From 02-FULL-45-11b sp041663485 (lineage in GTDB: Bacteria; Patescibacteriota; Patescibacteriia; Buchananbacterales; UBA6539): DNA of 64,000 nucleotides. The position numbers were made by a program, and so were the translations under genes. Below the pieces are notes generated by a model. That model searched no databases. It was given only the letters and a program-made list of their open reading frames with translations, and was not told where the DNA came from. Location: positions 1-64,000 of the forward strand of contig JBAYMO010000001.1 in NCBI GenBank assembly GCA_041663485.1. The letters are read 5' to 3'. Below are positions 16,393-24,267 of the stretch, piece after piece (the first letter of the stretch is position 1; each line of letters starts with the position of its first letter).

Positions 16393-17901
16393 TTATTTGA
16401 TCTTCTTTTCTTGATTATCCAAATCAATTGGCCGCAGCAAAGGAAATAGAATAACGTCGCGTAAATTATCTTGCTGGGTCAAAAGAGTTAAAATTCTATC
16501 AATACCCATACCCCAGCCAGAAATTGGCGGCGCGCCATGTTCCAAAGCTTTTACATATTCATCGTCTTTACCATGGGCCTCGGCATCACCGGCCGCCTTA
16601 GCCTGAGCTTGAGCCGAGAAACGCTCGCTCTGGTCAATCGGGTCAACTAATTCGGAATAAGCATTAACGATTTCCCAGGTATTGACCAATAATTGAAACC
16701 GATCCACGATTTGCGGATTATCATCATTTTTTCTAGCTAAAGGCGATAAATCAAGAGGATGTCTAATCAAAAAAGTCGGCATAACAATTTTTTCTCGCGA
16801 GACTACCTTGAAAAGGGCATCGATTAAATTTCCCCTTTCTAAGTCAGCCATACCGTCAATTTTAATTTTTTTCTTTTCAATTTCTTGTTTTAACTTTTTA
16901 GCCGAATCGAATTGATCAATATCAATACCACAATCGCGTTTAATTAACTCTGCGAATGTTAATTTAGGCCAGGGGGGAGTAAAATCAACTTCCACTAGTT
17001 CCCCTTCTCGATTTTTGATTTTAATTTTTAACTGACCAAATAATTTATTCAGTAAAAAAGTAATCATTTCTTCCGTAAATTTCATGTTATCTTCAAAATT
17101 CCAATAGGCCGCGTAGTGCTCACACATGGTAAAATCTTGCAAATGAGAAGGATCCATCCCTTCATTTCTAAAACATCGGCCAATTTCAAAAATCTTTTCA
17201 AAGCCGCCAATAATTACTTCCTTTAAATAAACCTCCGGCGCAATGCGTAAGTAAACATCCAAATCTAGGGCGTTGTAATGAGTAACAAAGGGCTTAGCCA
17301 ATGCCCCGGAAGCGGCGTTAACCAAAATCGGCGTATCGACTTCCATAAAACCTTTTGACCAATAAAATTCTCGCAAAGCCTTAATAAATTCACTGCGCAA
17401 GACAAAACGATCATAGGTTTGGGGATTGGCAATCAAATCCAAATATCTTTGCCGATAACAGCTTTCCTGATCCTGCAAACCGTGCCATTTCTCTGGCAGC
17501 GGTCTTAAAGCTTTGCTTAGTAACTCAAATTTTTCCACCAGAATTGAAACCTCGCCCTTTTGCGTCTTGAAAATTCGTCCCGACAAACCAATAAAGTCAG
17601 CCGGATCAAATGTCTTAAGAAAATTCTTAAAAACATCCTTACCGATTTCGTCCTGTTTTAGAACAATTTGCAGTTTGCCCGAGCTATCGGCAATATGGCA
17701 AAAACAAATTTTACCCATTTCCCTGATAGTTAAAATTCTTCCGGCTGCCCTAGCCTGACTGTCCAAAGGCAGTAATAAAATGTCTTTTATATCCTGCTTA
17801 TCAGAAAACTTTTGCAGATATGGATTTATCCCCTGTTCTCTCAGCTTTTTAAGCTTTTCTTTACGATTTTGATATTCGTCATTTAAAGTTGATTTTGCCA
17901 T
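16393..17901 (-). CDS. lysS: Lysyl-tRNA synthetase, class II
   Basis: 502 residues, usual length. OB-fold anticodon domain (~55-145) followed by a class IIb catalytic domain: motif 2 FEIGRCFRNEGMDPSHLQDF (~252-271) and motif 3 GWGMGIDRILTLL near the C-terminus. Attaches lysine to tRNA-Lys. First gene of the run lysS-HD-nucleotidyltransferase-serS-alr-ddl-ftsQ, with a good promoter at 17926-17954. Confidence 0.96.
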   Translation of the reverse strand: MAKSTLNDEYQNRKEKLKKLREQGINPYLQKFSDKQDIKDILLLPLDSQARAAGRILTIREMGKICFCHIADSSGKLQIVLKQDEIGKDVFKNFLKTFDPADFIGLSGRIFKTQKGEVSILVEKFELLSKALRPLPEKWHGLQDQESCYRQRYLDLIANPQTYDRFVLRSEFIKALREFYWSKGFMEVDTPILVNAASGALAKPFVTHYNALDLDVYLRIAPEVYLKEVIIGGFEKIFEIGRCFRNEGMDPSHLQDFTMCEHYAAYWNFEDNMKFTEEMITFLLNKLFGQLKIKIKNREGELVEVDFTPPWPKLTFAELIKRDCGIDIDQFDSAKKLKQEIEKKKIKIDGMADLERGNLIDALFKVVSREKIVMPTFLIRHPLDLSPLARKNDDNPQIVDRFQLLVNTWEIVNAYSELVDPIDQSERFSAQAQAKAAGDAEAHGKDDEYVKALEHGAPPISGWGMGIDRILTLLTQQDNLRDVILFPLLRPIDLDNQEKKIK

Positions 17902-17925
17902 ATTTTTTTCAGATTTATATCCTAT

Positions 17926-17954
17926 ATTTTACTAAATATTCCGACTTTAGTCAA
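17926..17954 (-). promoter_or_regulatory. lysS promoter
   Basis: Minus strand TTGACT (17954-17949), 17-nt spacer, TAAAAT (17931-17926). Predicted leader about 18 nt. Confidence 0.65.
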
Positions 17955-17970
17955 AAAAATTAGCTACACA

Positions 17971-18004
17971 AAAAAATAGTCCCACCAAGGCGAGACTATT
18001 TTTT
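17971..18004 (-). terminator. greA terminator
   Basis: Stem AAAAAATAGTC (17971-17981) / GACTATTTTTT (17994-18004) between the greA stop and the lysS promoter; A/T tracts on both sides. Confidence 0.8.
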
Positions 18005-18021
18005 TTAATACCTGAAATATC

Positions 18022-18480
18022 TTATTTGATCTTTAAAATCTCACACTCCATTTCTCCCTTAGGGACTACCACTTTGACTTTTTCACCAATTTTTCGCCCT
18101 AAGAAAGCGCGACCCAAAGGCGACTCATTTGAGATTAAACCCATGGACGGATTAGCTTCGTTTGAGCCGACGATCGTGTACTCTGTTTCTTTTTTATTGC
18201 AAAGAATTTTTATTGTACTACCGACATTAACCATATTCTTTGAACCGCCCTCTTCAATTAATTCTGACTTGTTGATTAAATTTTCCAGCTCGGCCATCCG
18301 ACCGGCAATGAAACCTTGTTCATCTTTGGCGTCTTGATACTCGGCATTCTCCGAAAGGTCACCCAGCTCTTTGGCTCTGGCAATTCTTTCAATTACTTCC
18401 GGCATTTTTATTTTTTTTAAATATTCCAATTCTTCCTCTAATTTCTGTAAACCTTGTTTGGTTAAATAATTTGTTCCCAT
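18022..18480 (-). CDS. greA: Transcription elongation factor GreA
   Basis: 152 residues. N-terminal coiled coil with RAKELGDLSENAEYQDAKDEQ, whose acidic tip stimulates transcript cleavage in the RNA polymerase secondary channel, and C-terminal FKBP-like domain ending SPLGRAFLGRKIGEKV. Rescues backtracked polymerase. Single gene with its own consensus promoter, a leader hairpin and a terminator. Confidence 0.95.
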   Translation of the reverse strand: MGTNYLTKQGLQKLEEELEYLKKIKMPEVIERIARAKELGDLSENAEYQDAKDEQGFIAGRMAELENLINKSELIEEGGSKNMVNVGSTIKILCNKKETEYTIVGSNEANPSMGLISNESPLGRAFLGRKIGEKVKVVVPKGEMECEILKIK

Positions 18481-18495
18481 AGTAGTAAAAGGCTT

Positions 18496-18525
18496 AAAAA
18501 AAATACAGTTTTTTTAAGAGCTGTA
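18496..18525 (-). terminator. Possible attenuator in the greA leader
   Basis: Minus strand: TACAG (18525-18521) can pair with CTGTA (18508-18504), followed directly by eight T, 15 nt before the greA ATG. The stem is short, so termination would be partial. Confidence 0.4.
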
Positions 18526-18552
18526 AAAATTTTATTTAAATACCTGAATTAA

Positions 18553-18581
18553 ATTATAATTTAATAAAAAATATATGTCAA
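18553..18581 (-). promoter_or_regulatory. greA promoter, full consensus
   Basis: Minus strand TTGACA (18581-18576), 17-nt spacer, TATAAT (18558-18553): both hexamers match the sigma-70 consensus exactly. Leader about 65 nt. Confidence 0.8.
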
Positions 18582-18589
18582 GACTTGTG

Positions 18590-18919
18590 CCTAAAAAATA
18601 AAAAGGTTGGCAACAGAAACCACTTGGTAGCCCCTTTGGAGGTCCGTTGTTGGGATACGGAGTCTTCTCTAGCAAAAAGAGTCGCAACGAGGGAAGACTA
18701 GAAGGGGTATCCGCCAGAGCTCAGCTACAACTATTCGTATGCCTGGAGCTTTGCCGTTATTACATAGTTGGCCATCATCCGGGGCGGTAGAAACTCTCGA
18801 AAAGTTCCGCCTGGCCGTAAACCCGCTAGACATGTTGACAATCACCCAACGATAGCCAAAAACACGGCGCAATAGCTTCTGTTGCCAAAAATCGTATAGT
18901 CGAATTGCAATGAACAGCG
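18590..18919 (-). ncRNA. Candidate structured non-coding RNA of unknown class
   Basis: A GC-richer block in an AT-rich intergenic region with its own promoter and no credible gene. The ends pair: TTCTGTTGCCAA (18877-18888) with TTGGCAACAGAA (18607-18618), 12 bp, followed on the minus strand by T-rich sequence (18605-18590). Further helices: GTTGGG 18649-18654/CCCAAC 18845-18850; GGATAC 18653-18658/GTATCC 18707-18712; AGTCTTC 18661-18667/GAAGACT 18693-18699; CAACTAT 18728-18734/ATAGTTG 18764-18770; GGCGG 18783-18787 with AACT 18792-18795 / AGTT 18803-18806 with CCGCC 18807-18811; possible pseudoknot CCCCTT 18631-18636/AAGGGG 18702-18707. Hallmarks of RNase P RNA, tmRNA, SRP RNA and 6S RNA were looked for and not found. 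Confidence 0.6.
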
Positions 18920-18925
18920 ATTTAA

Positions 18926-18954
18926 ATATTATATAAATTAAACAAAAAAGTCAA
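18926..18954 (-). promoter_or_regulatory. Promoter of the candidate RNA
   Basis: Minus strand TTGACT (18954-18949); TATAAT (18933-18928, 15-nt spacer) overlapping TAATAT (18931-18926, 17-nt spacer). The same overlapping -10 layout is seen at the arsR promoter. Confidence 0.6.
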
Positions 18955-18959
18955 GGGGG

Positions 18960-20945
18960 CTACTTCTTAATTAAGGCCTGGGTCGTAGAAGCCAAACCGG
19001 CCTTCTGCGCCGCCCACCAATTAAAAATATCATAGGCTACCGGCAGGGCCACGCTGCTGCCCTCACCTCCCTCTTCCACCAAAACCGTAATCACAATTTC
19101 TGGATCATGGTATGGCGCAAAGGCCGTAAACCAGGCTTGCGGCAGCTTAGTCGAGGACCATTGAGCCGTTCCAGTTTTAGCCGCCACTTCGACGGGTAGA
19201 GCACTTAAACGTTTACCACTACCAGTCAAAACAGTTTGTCTCATTCCCCTCTTTATTATTTCAATATTTTTTTCGGATATAAAATCCTGATTTAAAATTC
19301 TTGGTTCAATCTTAGATATTGAATTATTTTGACCGTCTAAAATTTCTTTAACCACATGCGGCTGGTAAATCTTGCCGCCGTTGGCATAAAATGACGTCCA
19401 AAGCGCGACCTGCAATGGCGTGGCCAGTAAATCACCCTGGCCAATGGCAAAATGATAAGTATCACCAATATACCAAACCTCATTTTTTGTTTCTTCTTTC
19501 CACCTGGGATCAGGCACAAAGCCGGTGGCTTCGTTAGGTAAGTCTATCCCCAGTTCCTTACCAATGTTAAACGATTCGCTATATTTTTCCAGCTGATCCA
19601 CACCCAAACCCTTAAAATCATTATAGCCGCCGCCGACGATATAAAAATAAGTATTGATTGATTCCGCTATCGCCTTAATAATGTTGGTGGCTCCGTGACC
19701 GCCGGCTTTCCAATCGGGAAAAAACCATTTATTAACATGGATGCCGCCGGAACTAACAAAAGTCGTATTTTCATTAACAATATTTTCCTGCAAAGCAGCG
19801 CCTCCGACAATCAACTTAAAGGTTGAACCGGGCGGATATTCACCACTAATTGAACGATTAAACAATGGGTGGCTAGAATCGTTAATTAGTTTCTGAAAAT
19901 CACTTTGACTGATACCAAGACTGAATAAATTATTGTCAAAAGTCGGCAAAGAAACTAAGGCCAGGATTTCACCGGTTTTCGGATCCAAAACAATGACTGA
20001 CCCTTTCTTTTTGCCAGTCGAAGATAAAATTTTCTTAAGACTCTTTTCCGAGATGTTTTGCAAATCTTGATCAATACTTAAAACCAAATTACTACCGGAA
20101 ACATACTTCTGCGAAGCTAAAATTTCCTTGGCTTGACCAGTGGCGTCTACCTCCACCTGCTCTTTGCCATTACTGCCTTTCAATTCTTTTTCATAGGTCA
20201 GCTCTAAGCCCGCCTTGCCGACATAATCATTGTAAAGGTAGCCTTTGGCCAAATATTCCTCCCTTTTACTTTCCTCAATCTTACCCTGATAACCTAAAAC
20301 ATGGGAAAAACTTTCAGTTGATGACGCGGTTAAATAATGACGAGTACTGTCAATAATTAAAACCACGCCGGAATATTTCGTGGCCAATATTCTGATGCCG
20401 ATTGCTTGATCTTGATTGAGATTTTCCGCCACGATAATCGGCTGATAAGAATAGACGACTTTAGAAAATACTTGCTGATAGATGCCATCGGCCGATTGGC
20501 CGGTGACAGCGGATAATTCATCGGCCAAACTTCGACGAACGGCCTGATCCTTAGATAAATCAACCGGAATAATGCCCAAAGAAAAGCTTGGGATATTCTC
20601 CACCAACGGCTTCATGTTACGATCATAAACCAGACCCCGAGGCGCTTTGACATCACGGATACGAATCCGATTGCCCTCCGCCACGGCGCGGAAGTAGTTA
20701 CTTTGATACAATTGCAGATAAGCCGTTCGACCAAGTAATATAACCAAGCCTAAGAATAGTATTCCAAGCCAGAAATTGATACGCGGCTTATTTAAAATCA
20801 ATCCAAATGAGCCGGACCGAAAATTATTATCATCCGATGAAAAAGAATCCACTTCATGGCTGTAATTTTTGAAGCGGCGTTGAATACTATACTTGGAATT
20901 TTTCGATGTAATCCCAAAGGGATCAGCCCCGGTTACGTTTTTCAT
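18960..20945 (-). CDS. mrdA: Penicillin-binding protein 2 (elongasome transpeptidase)
   Basis: 661 residues. One transmembrane helix (~55-72), dimerisation domain, then the transpeptidase domain with SxxK (STFK, Ser near 373), SxN (SINT) and KTG (AAKTGTAQW, near 591). Cross-links peptidoglycan during cell elongation together with MreBCD. Last gene of the mreB-mreC-mreD-mrdA operon; its start overlaps mreD by 23 bp. No terminator is seen behind it, and the promoter of the candidate RNA begins 9 bp inside its flank. Confidence 0.94.
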   Translation of the reverse strand: MKNVTGADPFGITSKNSKYSIQRRFKNYSHEVDSFSSDDNNFRSGSFGLILNKPRINFWLGILFLGLVILLGRTAYLQLYQSNYFRAVAEGNRIRIRDVKAPRGLVYDRNMKPLVENIPSFSLGIIPVDLSKDQAVRRSLADELSAVTGQSADGIYQQVFSKVVYSYQPIIVAENLNQDQAIGIRILATKYSGVVLIIDSTRHYLTASSTESFSHVLGYQGKIEESKREEYLAKGYLYNDYVGKAGLELTYEKELKGSNGKEQVEVDATGQAKEILASQKYVSGSNLVLSIDQDLQNISEKSLKKILSSTGKKKGSVIVLDPKTGEILALVSLPTFDNNLFSLGISQSDFQKLINDSSHPLFNRSISGEYPPGSTFKLIVGGAALQENIVNENTTFVSSGGIHVNKWFFPDWKAGGHGATNIIKAIAESINTYFYIVGGGYNDFKGLGVDQLEKYSESFNIGKELGIDLPNEATGFVPDPRWKEETKNEVWYIGDTYHFAIGQGDLLATPLQVALWTSFYANGGKIYQPHVVKEILDGQNNSISKIEPRILNQDFISEKNIEIIKRGMRQTVLTGSGKRLSALPVEVAAKTGTAQWSSTKLPQAWFTAFAPYHDPEIVITVLVEEGGEGSSVALPVAYDIFNWWAAQKAGLASTTQALIKK

Positions 20946-21471
20946 AAGAATCAGCAGGAAAAAGAAAATAATTTTTTAGCCGGCCAGAGGAAATAAAATA
21001 GGTAAAAAAAACAATCATTAAAATCAAAACGTTCATTAAGGGCTCCCAAAGATACAACAATTTAAAATCATAAATGGCAAAAGAAAATTTAAAACCAAAA
21101 ATTACAAAAATCGCACTCAAAAAAAGTAAAATCAAATTATGAATAATTGTACCAATAAACCCCAAGATGGCTAATGAATAAAGAGAGCGGTTGGTAAAGA
21201 AATTATTGTATAAGAAATTTATAGTTACCACCGACAAGAGCAGACTTAAAGTTGTTTGACCAAAAGGCAAAGCGCTGTAAAGTTCCAAAAGTAAACCAGT
21301 TAACATGGCAAAAACTAAGCCTTTTTCGTAAGAAAAAATGACCGTCAAAAAAATAATCAGACAGAAAATAATATTCAAGCTTGAAATGGGTACCGGCCAA
21401 GTAGTCAAAAAGCTGATTTGAATCAAAACCATCAACAGAGAAAAAAATAAATTGTAAAGAAAGTTATTCAT
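20923..21471 (-). CDS. mreD: Rod shape-determining protein MreD
   Basis: 182 residues, almost entirely hydrophobic with five or six membrane segments, typical MreD length. Contains the family-like stretch SLNIIFCLIIFLTVIFSYEKGL. Integral membrane partner of MreC and PBP2 in the elongation machinery. Identification rests mainly on topology and on its place between mreC (overlap 8 bp) and mrdA (overlap 23 bp). Confidence 0.85.
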   Translation of the reverse strand: MNNFLYNLFFSLLMVLIQISFLTTWPVPISSLNIIFCLIIFLTVIFSYEKGLVFAMLTGLLLELYSALPFGQTTLSLLLSVVTINFLYNNFFTNRSLYSLAILGFIGTIIHNLILLFLSAIFVIFGFKFSFAIYDFKLLYLWEPLMNVLILMIVFFTYFISSGRLKNYFLFPADSYEKRNRG

Positions 21472-22279
21472 GATTTTGGTTTTTTACCACCGAAACAATG
21501 GTGAGACTATCCAATTTGACCAGGGATTGCAAATAAGCGGTTTGGAAAAAAGTGTTGGGCTCGGAAATAATTCGGCTGACTTTGCCGATAACCAAACCTC
21601 GAGGAATTTGCGCCTCTGTACCGGATGTAATAACCACGTCCCCTTCTTTAACTATTTCATTCTTGGGAATCAACTCCATCTTTAAACTTAAGCCATGTTC
21701 ACCGGCCACCACGCCTCGACTGCTGCTTTCATTTAAAATTGTCGCTGCGATTTGACTGCGAGAATCACTAATAATAATCGCTTCAGAACTATTTTTTTTG
21801 GTATACAAAATTTTACCAACTATAATACCGCTATCGCTGATCACCGGCAGACCAACCGCGACGCCGTCTGCTTCACCTTTATTCAAAATTATTGACTGGA
21901 GATTCGGCTCGGGATTTTTACCAATTACCATAGCCGGAATTGATTCAAGCGCGGCGGCCTGGGCAAATTTACATTGCTTGGCTTGTTCTAAATTTTCTTC
22001 CAATTTAACTTTTAGACCAGCATTTTCCGTTGTTAGCTGGGTAACGGCTTGGTTTAATTTTTCGTTTTCCGACTTAATCTCTGAAACATTGAAACGACTA
22101 GAATATAAATCATTAATCCCTGAACCGAATAAATAGATTCTGGCCTGGAGTGGAGAAATAATTCTTATTAGTAAATTTTCCGCCGGAACAAGAATCGTCG
22201 TATAATGCAAAAAAATCAGCAGAATCGCCGCCGCCAATAATAAAATCGAAAGCTTAGTTTTTCGTAATAACTTAAACAT
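21464..22279 (-). CDS. mreC: Rod shape-determining protein MreC
   Basis: 271 residues: one N-terminal membrane helix (~11-30), a coiled coil (~65-100, SENEKLNQAVTQLTTENAGL), then the beta-barrel core with VIGKNPEPNLQSIILNKGEADGV in parts (GEADGVAVGLPVI) and ITSGTEAQIPRGLVIGKV. Periplasmic scaffold linking MreB to PBP2. Lies 12 nt after mreB and overlaps mreD. Confidence 0.93.
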   Translation of the reverse strand: MFKLLRKTKLSILLLAAAILLIFLHYTTILVPAENLLIRIISPLQARIYLFGSGINDLYSSRFNVSEIKSENEKLNQAVTQLTTENAGLKVKLEENLEQAKQCKFAQAAALESIPAMVIGKNPEPNLQSIILNKGEADGVAVGLPVISDSGIIVGKILYTKKNSSEAIIISDSRSQIAATILNESSSRGVVAGEHGLSLKMELIPKNEIVKEGDVVITSGTEAQIPRGLVIGKVSRIISEPNTFFQTAYLQSLVKLDSLTIVSVVKNQNHE

Positions 22280-22291
22280 ACCAGAAATATT

Positions 22292-23350
22292 CTAACGAGA
22301 AGTCTTTTCTTCTTTGGTTGATGATGGTACCGCCACTTCGCGCAATAAATTGTCATCTTCTAAAATTAGCCCCATACCGCGCACGCAACAAGTCTGAGGA
22401 TCTTCGACTACTTTAACCGGAATATGAGTCGCTTCGGAAATTGTCTCGTTTAAACCGGCCAAAAGCGCACTACCACCGGCTAAAACCATACCCCGCTGAT
22501 AAATATCGGCAACTAATTCCGGGGGCGTGATTTCTAAGGTGCTTTTAATACCATCAATAATTCCCGCAACGGAACGCTGCATGGCCTGATGAACCTGGTC
22601 AGGGCTGACAATTACTTCTTTGGGCAAACCCGACATTAAATCGCGACCGCGCATGTGAAGTTCGTAGGCTTGGTCGGAATTAGCCATTTGGCTGGCGCGA
22701 ATTTTCAAATCTTCGGCCAAACTTTCACCCACTAATAAATTATATTCGTTGCGCGCGAATTGAATTATGTCTTGATTTAGTTTATTGCCGGCGACTCTCA
22801 AAGATTTCCAAGCCACCACGCCGGATAAAGAAATGACGGCAATTTCAGTCAGGCCACCACCCAAATCAACAATCATATTGCCTGACGGATCCTGAATCGG
22901 CAGCCGCGCGCCAATGGCAGACGCGATAATGTTTTCTACTAAATAAACTTCTCTGGCGCCAGCCGATAATACCACATCCTCAACGGCCTTTTTTTCTACT
23001 TCTGTCACATCAAGCGGCACGCCGATAACCACGCGCGGTCGCGGAGAAAGGCCGTGGCTTTGCTGATATAAACGATCAATAAAATATTTCAACATTTTTT
23101 CCGTCACTTCAAAATCGGAAATAATACCATCAACCAAAGGTTTTGAAATAGTAATGTGCGGCGGAGTTTTACCCAGCATTTTTTGCGCTTCCTCACCAAC
23201 AGCCAAAATTTGATCATTGCGATTATTTAAAGCAACGATAGATGCTTCGCGAACGACTATCCCCCTATCTTTTACATAGATTAGAGTATTGGATGTACCT
23301 AAATCAATTCCAATGTCTTTTGAGAATTTCTTGAATAAATTGTTAAACAT
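22292..23350 (-). CDS. mreB: Rod shape-determining actin homologue MreB (copy 1)
   Basis: 352 residues. Actin-fold ATPase motifs: IGIDLGTSNTLIYV (phosphate 1), IVDLGGGLTEIAVISL (phosphate 2), MVLAGGSALLAGL (adenosine). Polymerises under the membrane and directs wall insertion. First gene of the mreBCD-mrdA operon. A second MreB homologue is encoded at 31170-32177 next to a predicted peptidase, so the two probably have different jobs. The upstream region (23351-23410) is shared with a divergent plus-strand promoter. Confidence 0.95.
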   Translation of the reverse strand: MFNNLFKKFSKDIGIDLGTSNTLIYVKDRGIVVREASIVALNNRNDQILAVGEEAQKMLGKTPPHITISKPLVDGIISDFEVTEKMLKYFIDRLYQQSHGLSPRPRVVIGVPLDVTEVEKKAVEDVVLSAGAREVYLVENIIASAIGARLPIQDPSGNMIVDLGGGLTEIAVISLSGVVAWKSLRVAGNKLNQDIIQFARNEYNLLVGESLAEDLKIRASQMANSDQAYELHMRGRDLMSGLPKEVIVSPDQVHQAMQRSVAGIIDGIKSTLEITPPELVADIYQRGMVLAGGSALLAGLNETISEATHIPVKVVEDPQTCCVRGMGLILEDDNLLREVAVPSSTKEEKTSR

Positions 23351-23386
23351 ATTTTGGCTTATTTTAAACGTTTTAATTAATTACTG

Positions 23387-23415
23387 TTGACATGATATTG
23401 ATAATATGTTATGAT
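23387..23415 (+). promoter_or_regulatory. Promoter of the 102-aa gene
   Basis: TTGACA (23387-23392), 17-nt spacer, TATGAT (23410-23415). The leader (start near 23422) forms a hairpin TTCTCAA (23424-23430) / TTGAGAA (23444-23450). Confidence 0.75.
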
Positions 23416-23491
23416 TATTTTTGTTCTCAACTTAATGGTGAGTTTGAGAATAGAACCAAAGGGCCAACAACTAACAGAAGGGGTTGTATTA

Positions 23492-23800
23492 ATGGCCGCG
23501 TTATCGAAACGCCAGGCAAAAATCCTGGCACGTTCCAAGATGATTGGGGAAGGCCGGAAACCGGTTCAGCCGCGGCACCTACGCCTGCCGCGACAACAAA
23601 AAGTCTTCTCCAAGAAGGCTGACCCCGAACGGGTGACGCCAGACGAAGGCGTCTTGGGCCTTGGAATATTCCCTGGCGGCAAATCGCGCGCGCAGATTGC
23701 AGCAGCGAGCTTCTACCTCGCCGCGGAAGGCCTGAAAGGGTCTATTCGAATGAAAGGCGAGGGGCGCTCGCGCCTCGTCACCATCCCCATCGCTGCCTAG
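23492..23800 (+). CDS. GC-rich small basic hypothetical protein, 102 aa
   Basis: Starts ATG 23492, 8 nt after the Shine-Dalgarno AGAAGGGG (23476-23483); the longer frame from 23411 is rejected because its ATG lies in the -10 box. The protein is Arg/Lys-rich (SKRQAKILARSKMIGEGRK, then PRHLRLPRQQK) and later contains LGLGIFPGGKSRAQIAAAS. No known family recognised; nucleic-acid binding is plausible from charge. Base composition is much more GC-rich than the flanking mreB and rseP genes, and it is a one-gene unit with its own promoter and terminator. Confidence 0.7.
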   Translation: MAALSKRQAKILARSKMIGEGRKPVQPRHLRLPRQQKVFSKKADPERVTPDEGVLGLGIFPGGKSRAQIAAASFYLAAEGLKGSIRMKGEGRSRLVTIPIAA

Positions 23801-23829
23801 CCAGCAGCGACGAGCTTAAAAGCTCACCC

Positions 23830-23872
23830 GGAGCCGATTGACTACCCTGTCCGTCGGCTCCTTTCCTTTTCC
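23830..23872 (+). terminator. Terminator of the 102-aa gene
   Basis: GGAGCCGA (23830-23837) / TCGGCTCC (23854-23861) followed by TTTCCTTTT. No T-run in the minus direction. Confidence 0.75.
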
Positions 23873-23882
23873 AAAAATTCAA

Positions 23883-24257
23883 TTAGCCAAACAATTTCTG
23901 CCAAAAACCTTTTTTGTCTTCTTCTGTATTATTTACTTGAAGCTGATTATCCATTTGATTTTTAATCAAGCCTTCCAAACGTTGCGCTTCGCGTTCAACC
24001 ACCGGCCCGTCATATTCGGCACTGTGGGCGTGGGCGCCGGCATAGGAAGGTTTTTTTTGATCCAAATGTAAATTGATGCTGACGCGATTATCCCGATCCT
24101 GCTCAATATAGACATGATAGCGCGGATAGAATACCTCGCCTAATCTTTTTATGTAGCTGGTTTTACCAGTATTATAATCATTAAATTCATGATAGCCCGA
24201 GCGACGCATAAATAACGACAAATTCTGGTGAAACTCAAAAGGTAAAATTATTTTCAT
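23883..24257 (-). CDS. Hypothetical protein, 124 aa
   Basis: A soluble protein starting MKIILPFEFHQNLSLFMRR, with a middle part alternating in beta-strand pattern (YHVYIEQDRDNRVSINLHLDQ shown in part: YHVYIEQD, SINLHLDQK) and an acidic helical tail ending GFWQKLFG. I do not recognise the family. Last gene of the holB-lipoprotein-frr-rseP run, 10 nt after rseP, which suggests a link to translation or membrane quality control but proves nothing. Confidence 0.7.
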   Translation of the reverse strand: MKIILPFEFHQNLSLFMRRSGYHEFNDYNTGKTSYIKRLGEVFYPRYHVYIEQDRDNRVSINLHLDQKKPSYAGAHAHSAEYDGPVVEREAQRLEGLIKNQMDNQLQVNNTEEDKKGFWQKLFG

Positions 24258-24267
24258 GATTTTTAGA

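Noticed and set aside
18669..18872. 67-codon minus-strand frame inside the candidate RNA
   Set aside because: It overlaps most of the predicted helices, has no Shine-Dalgarno and its product (Cys/Arg/Val mix) looks random; the base-pairing explains the region better.
18590..18919. RNase P RNA, tmRNA, SRP RNA, 6S RNA or a common riboswitch
   Set aside because: I looked for GAGGAAAGTCC and ACAGAA..GGCTTA (RNase P), a tRNA-like CCA end (tmRNA), the SRP apical loop and cobalamin, T-box and glmS signatures; none fits. By eye only, so a divergent member cannot be excluded.
23411..23491. Longer version of the 102-aa protein
   Set aside because: Its first ATG is within the -10 box, so it cannot be in the mRNA; ATG 23492 has a proper Shine-Dalgarno.
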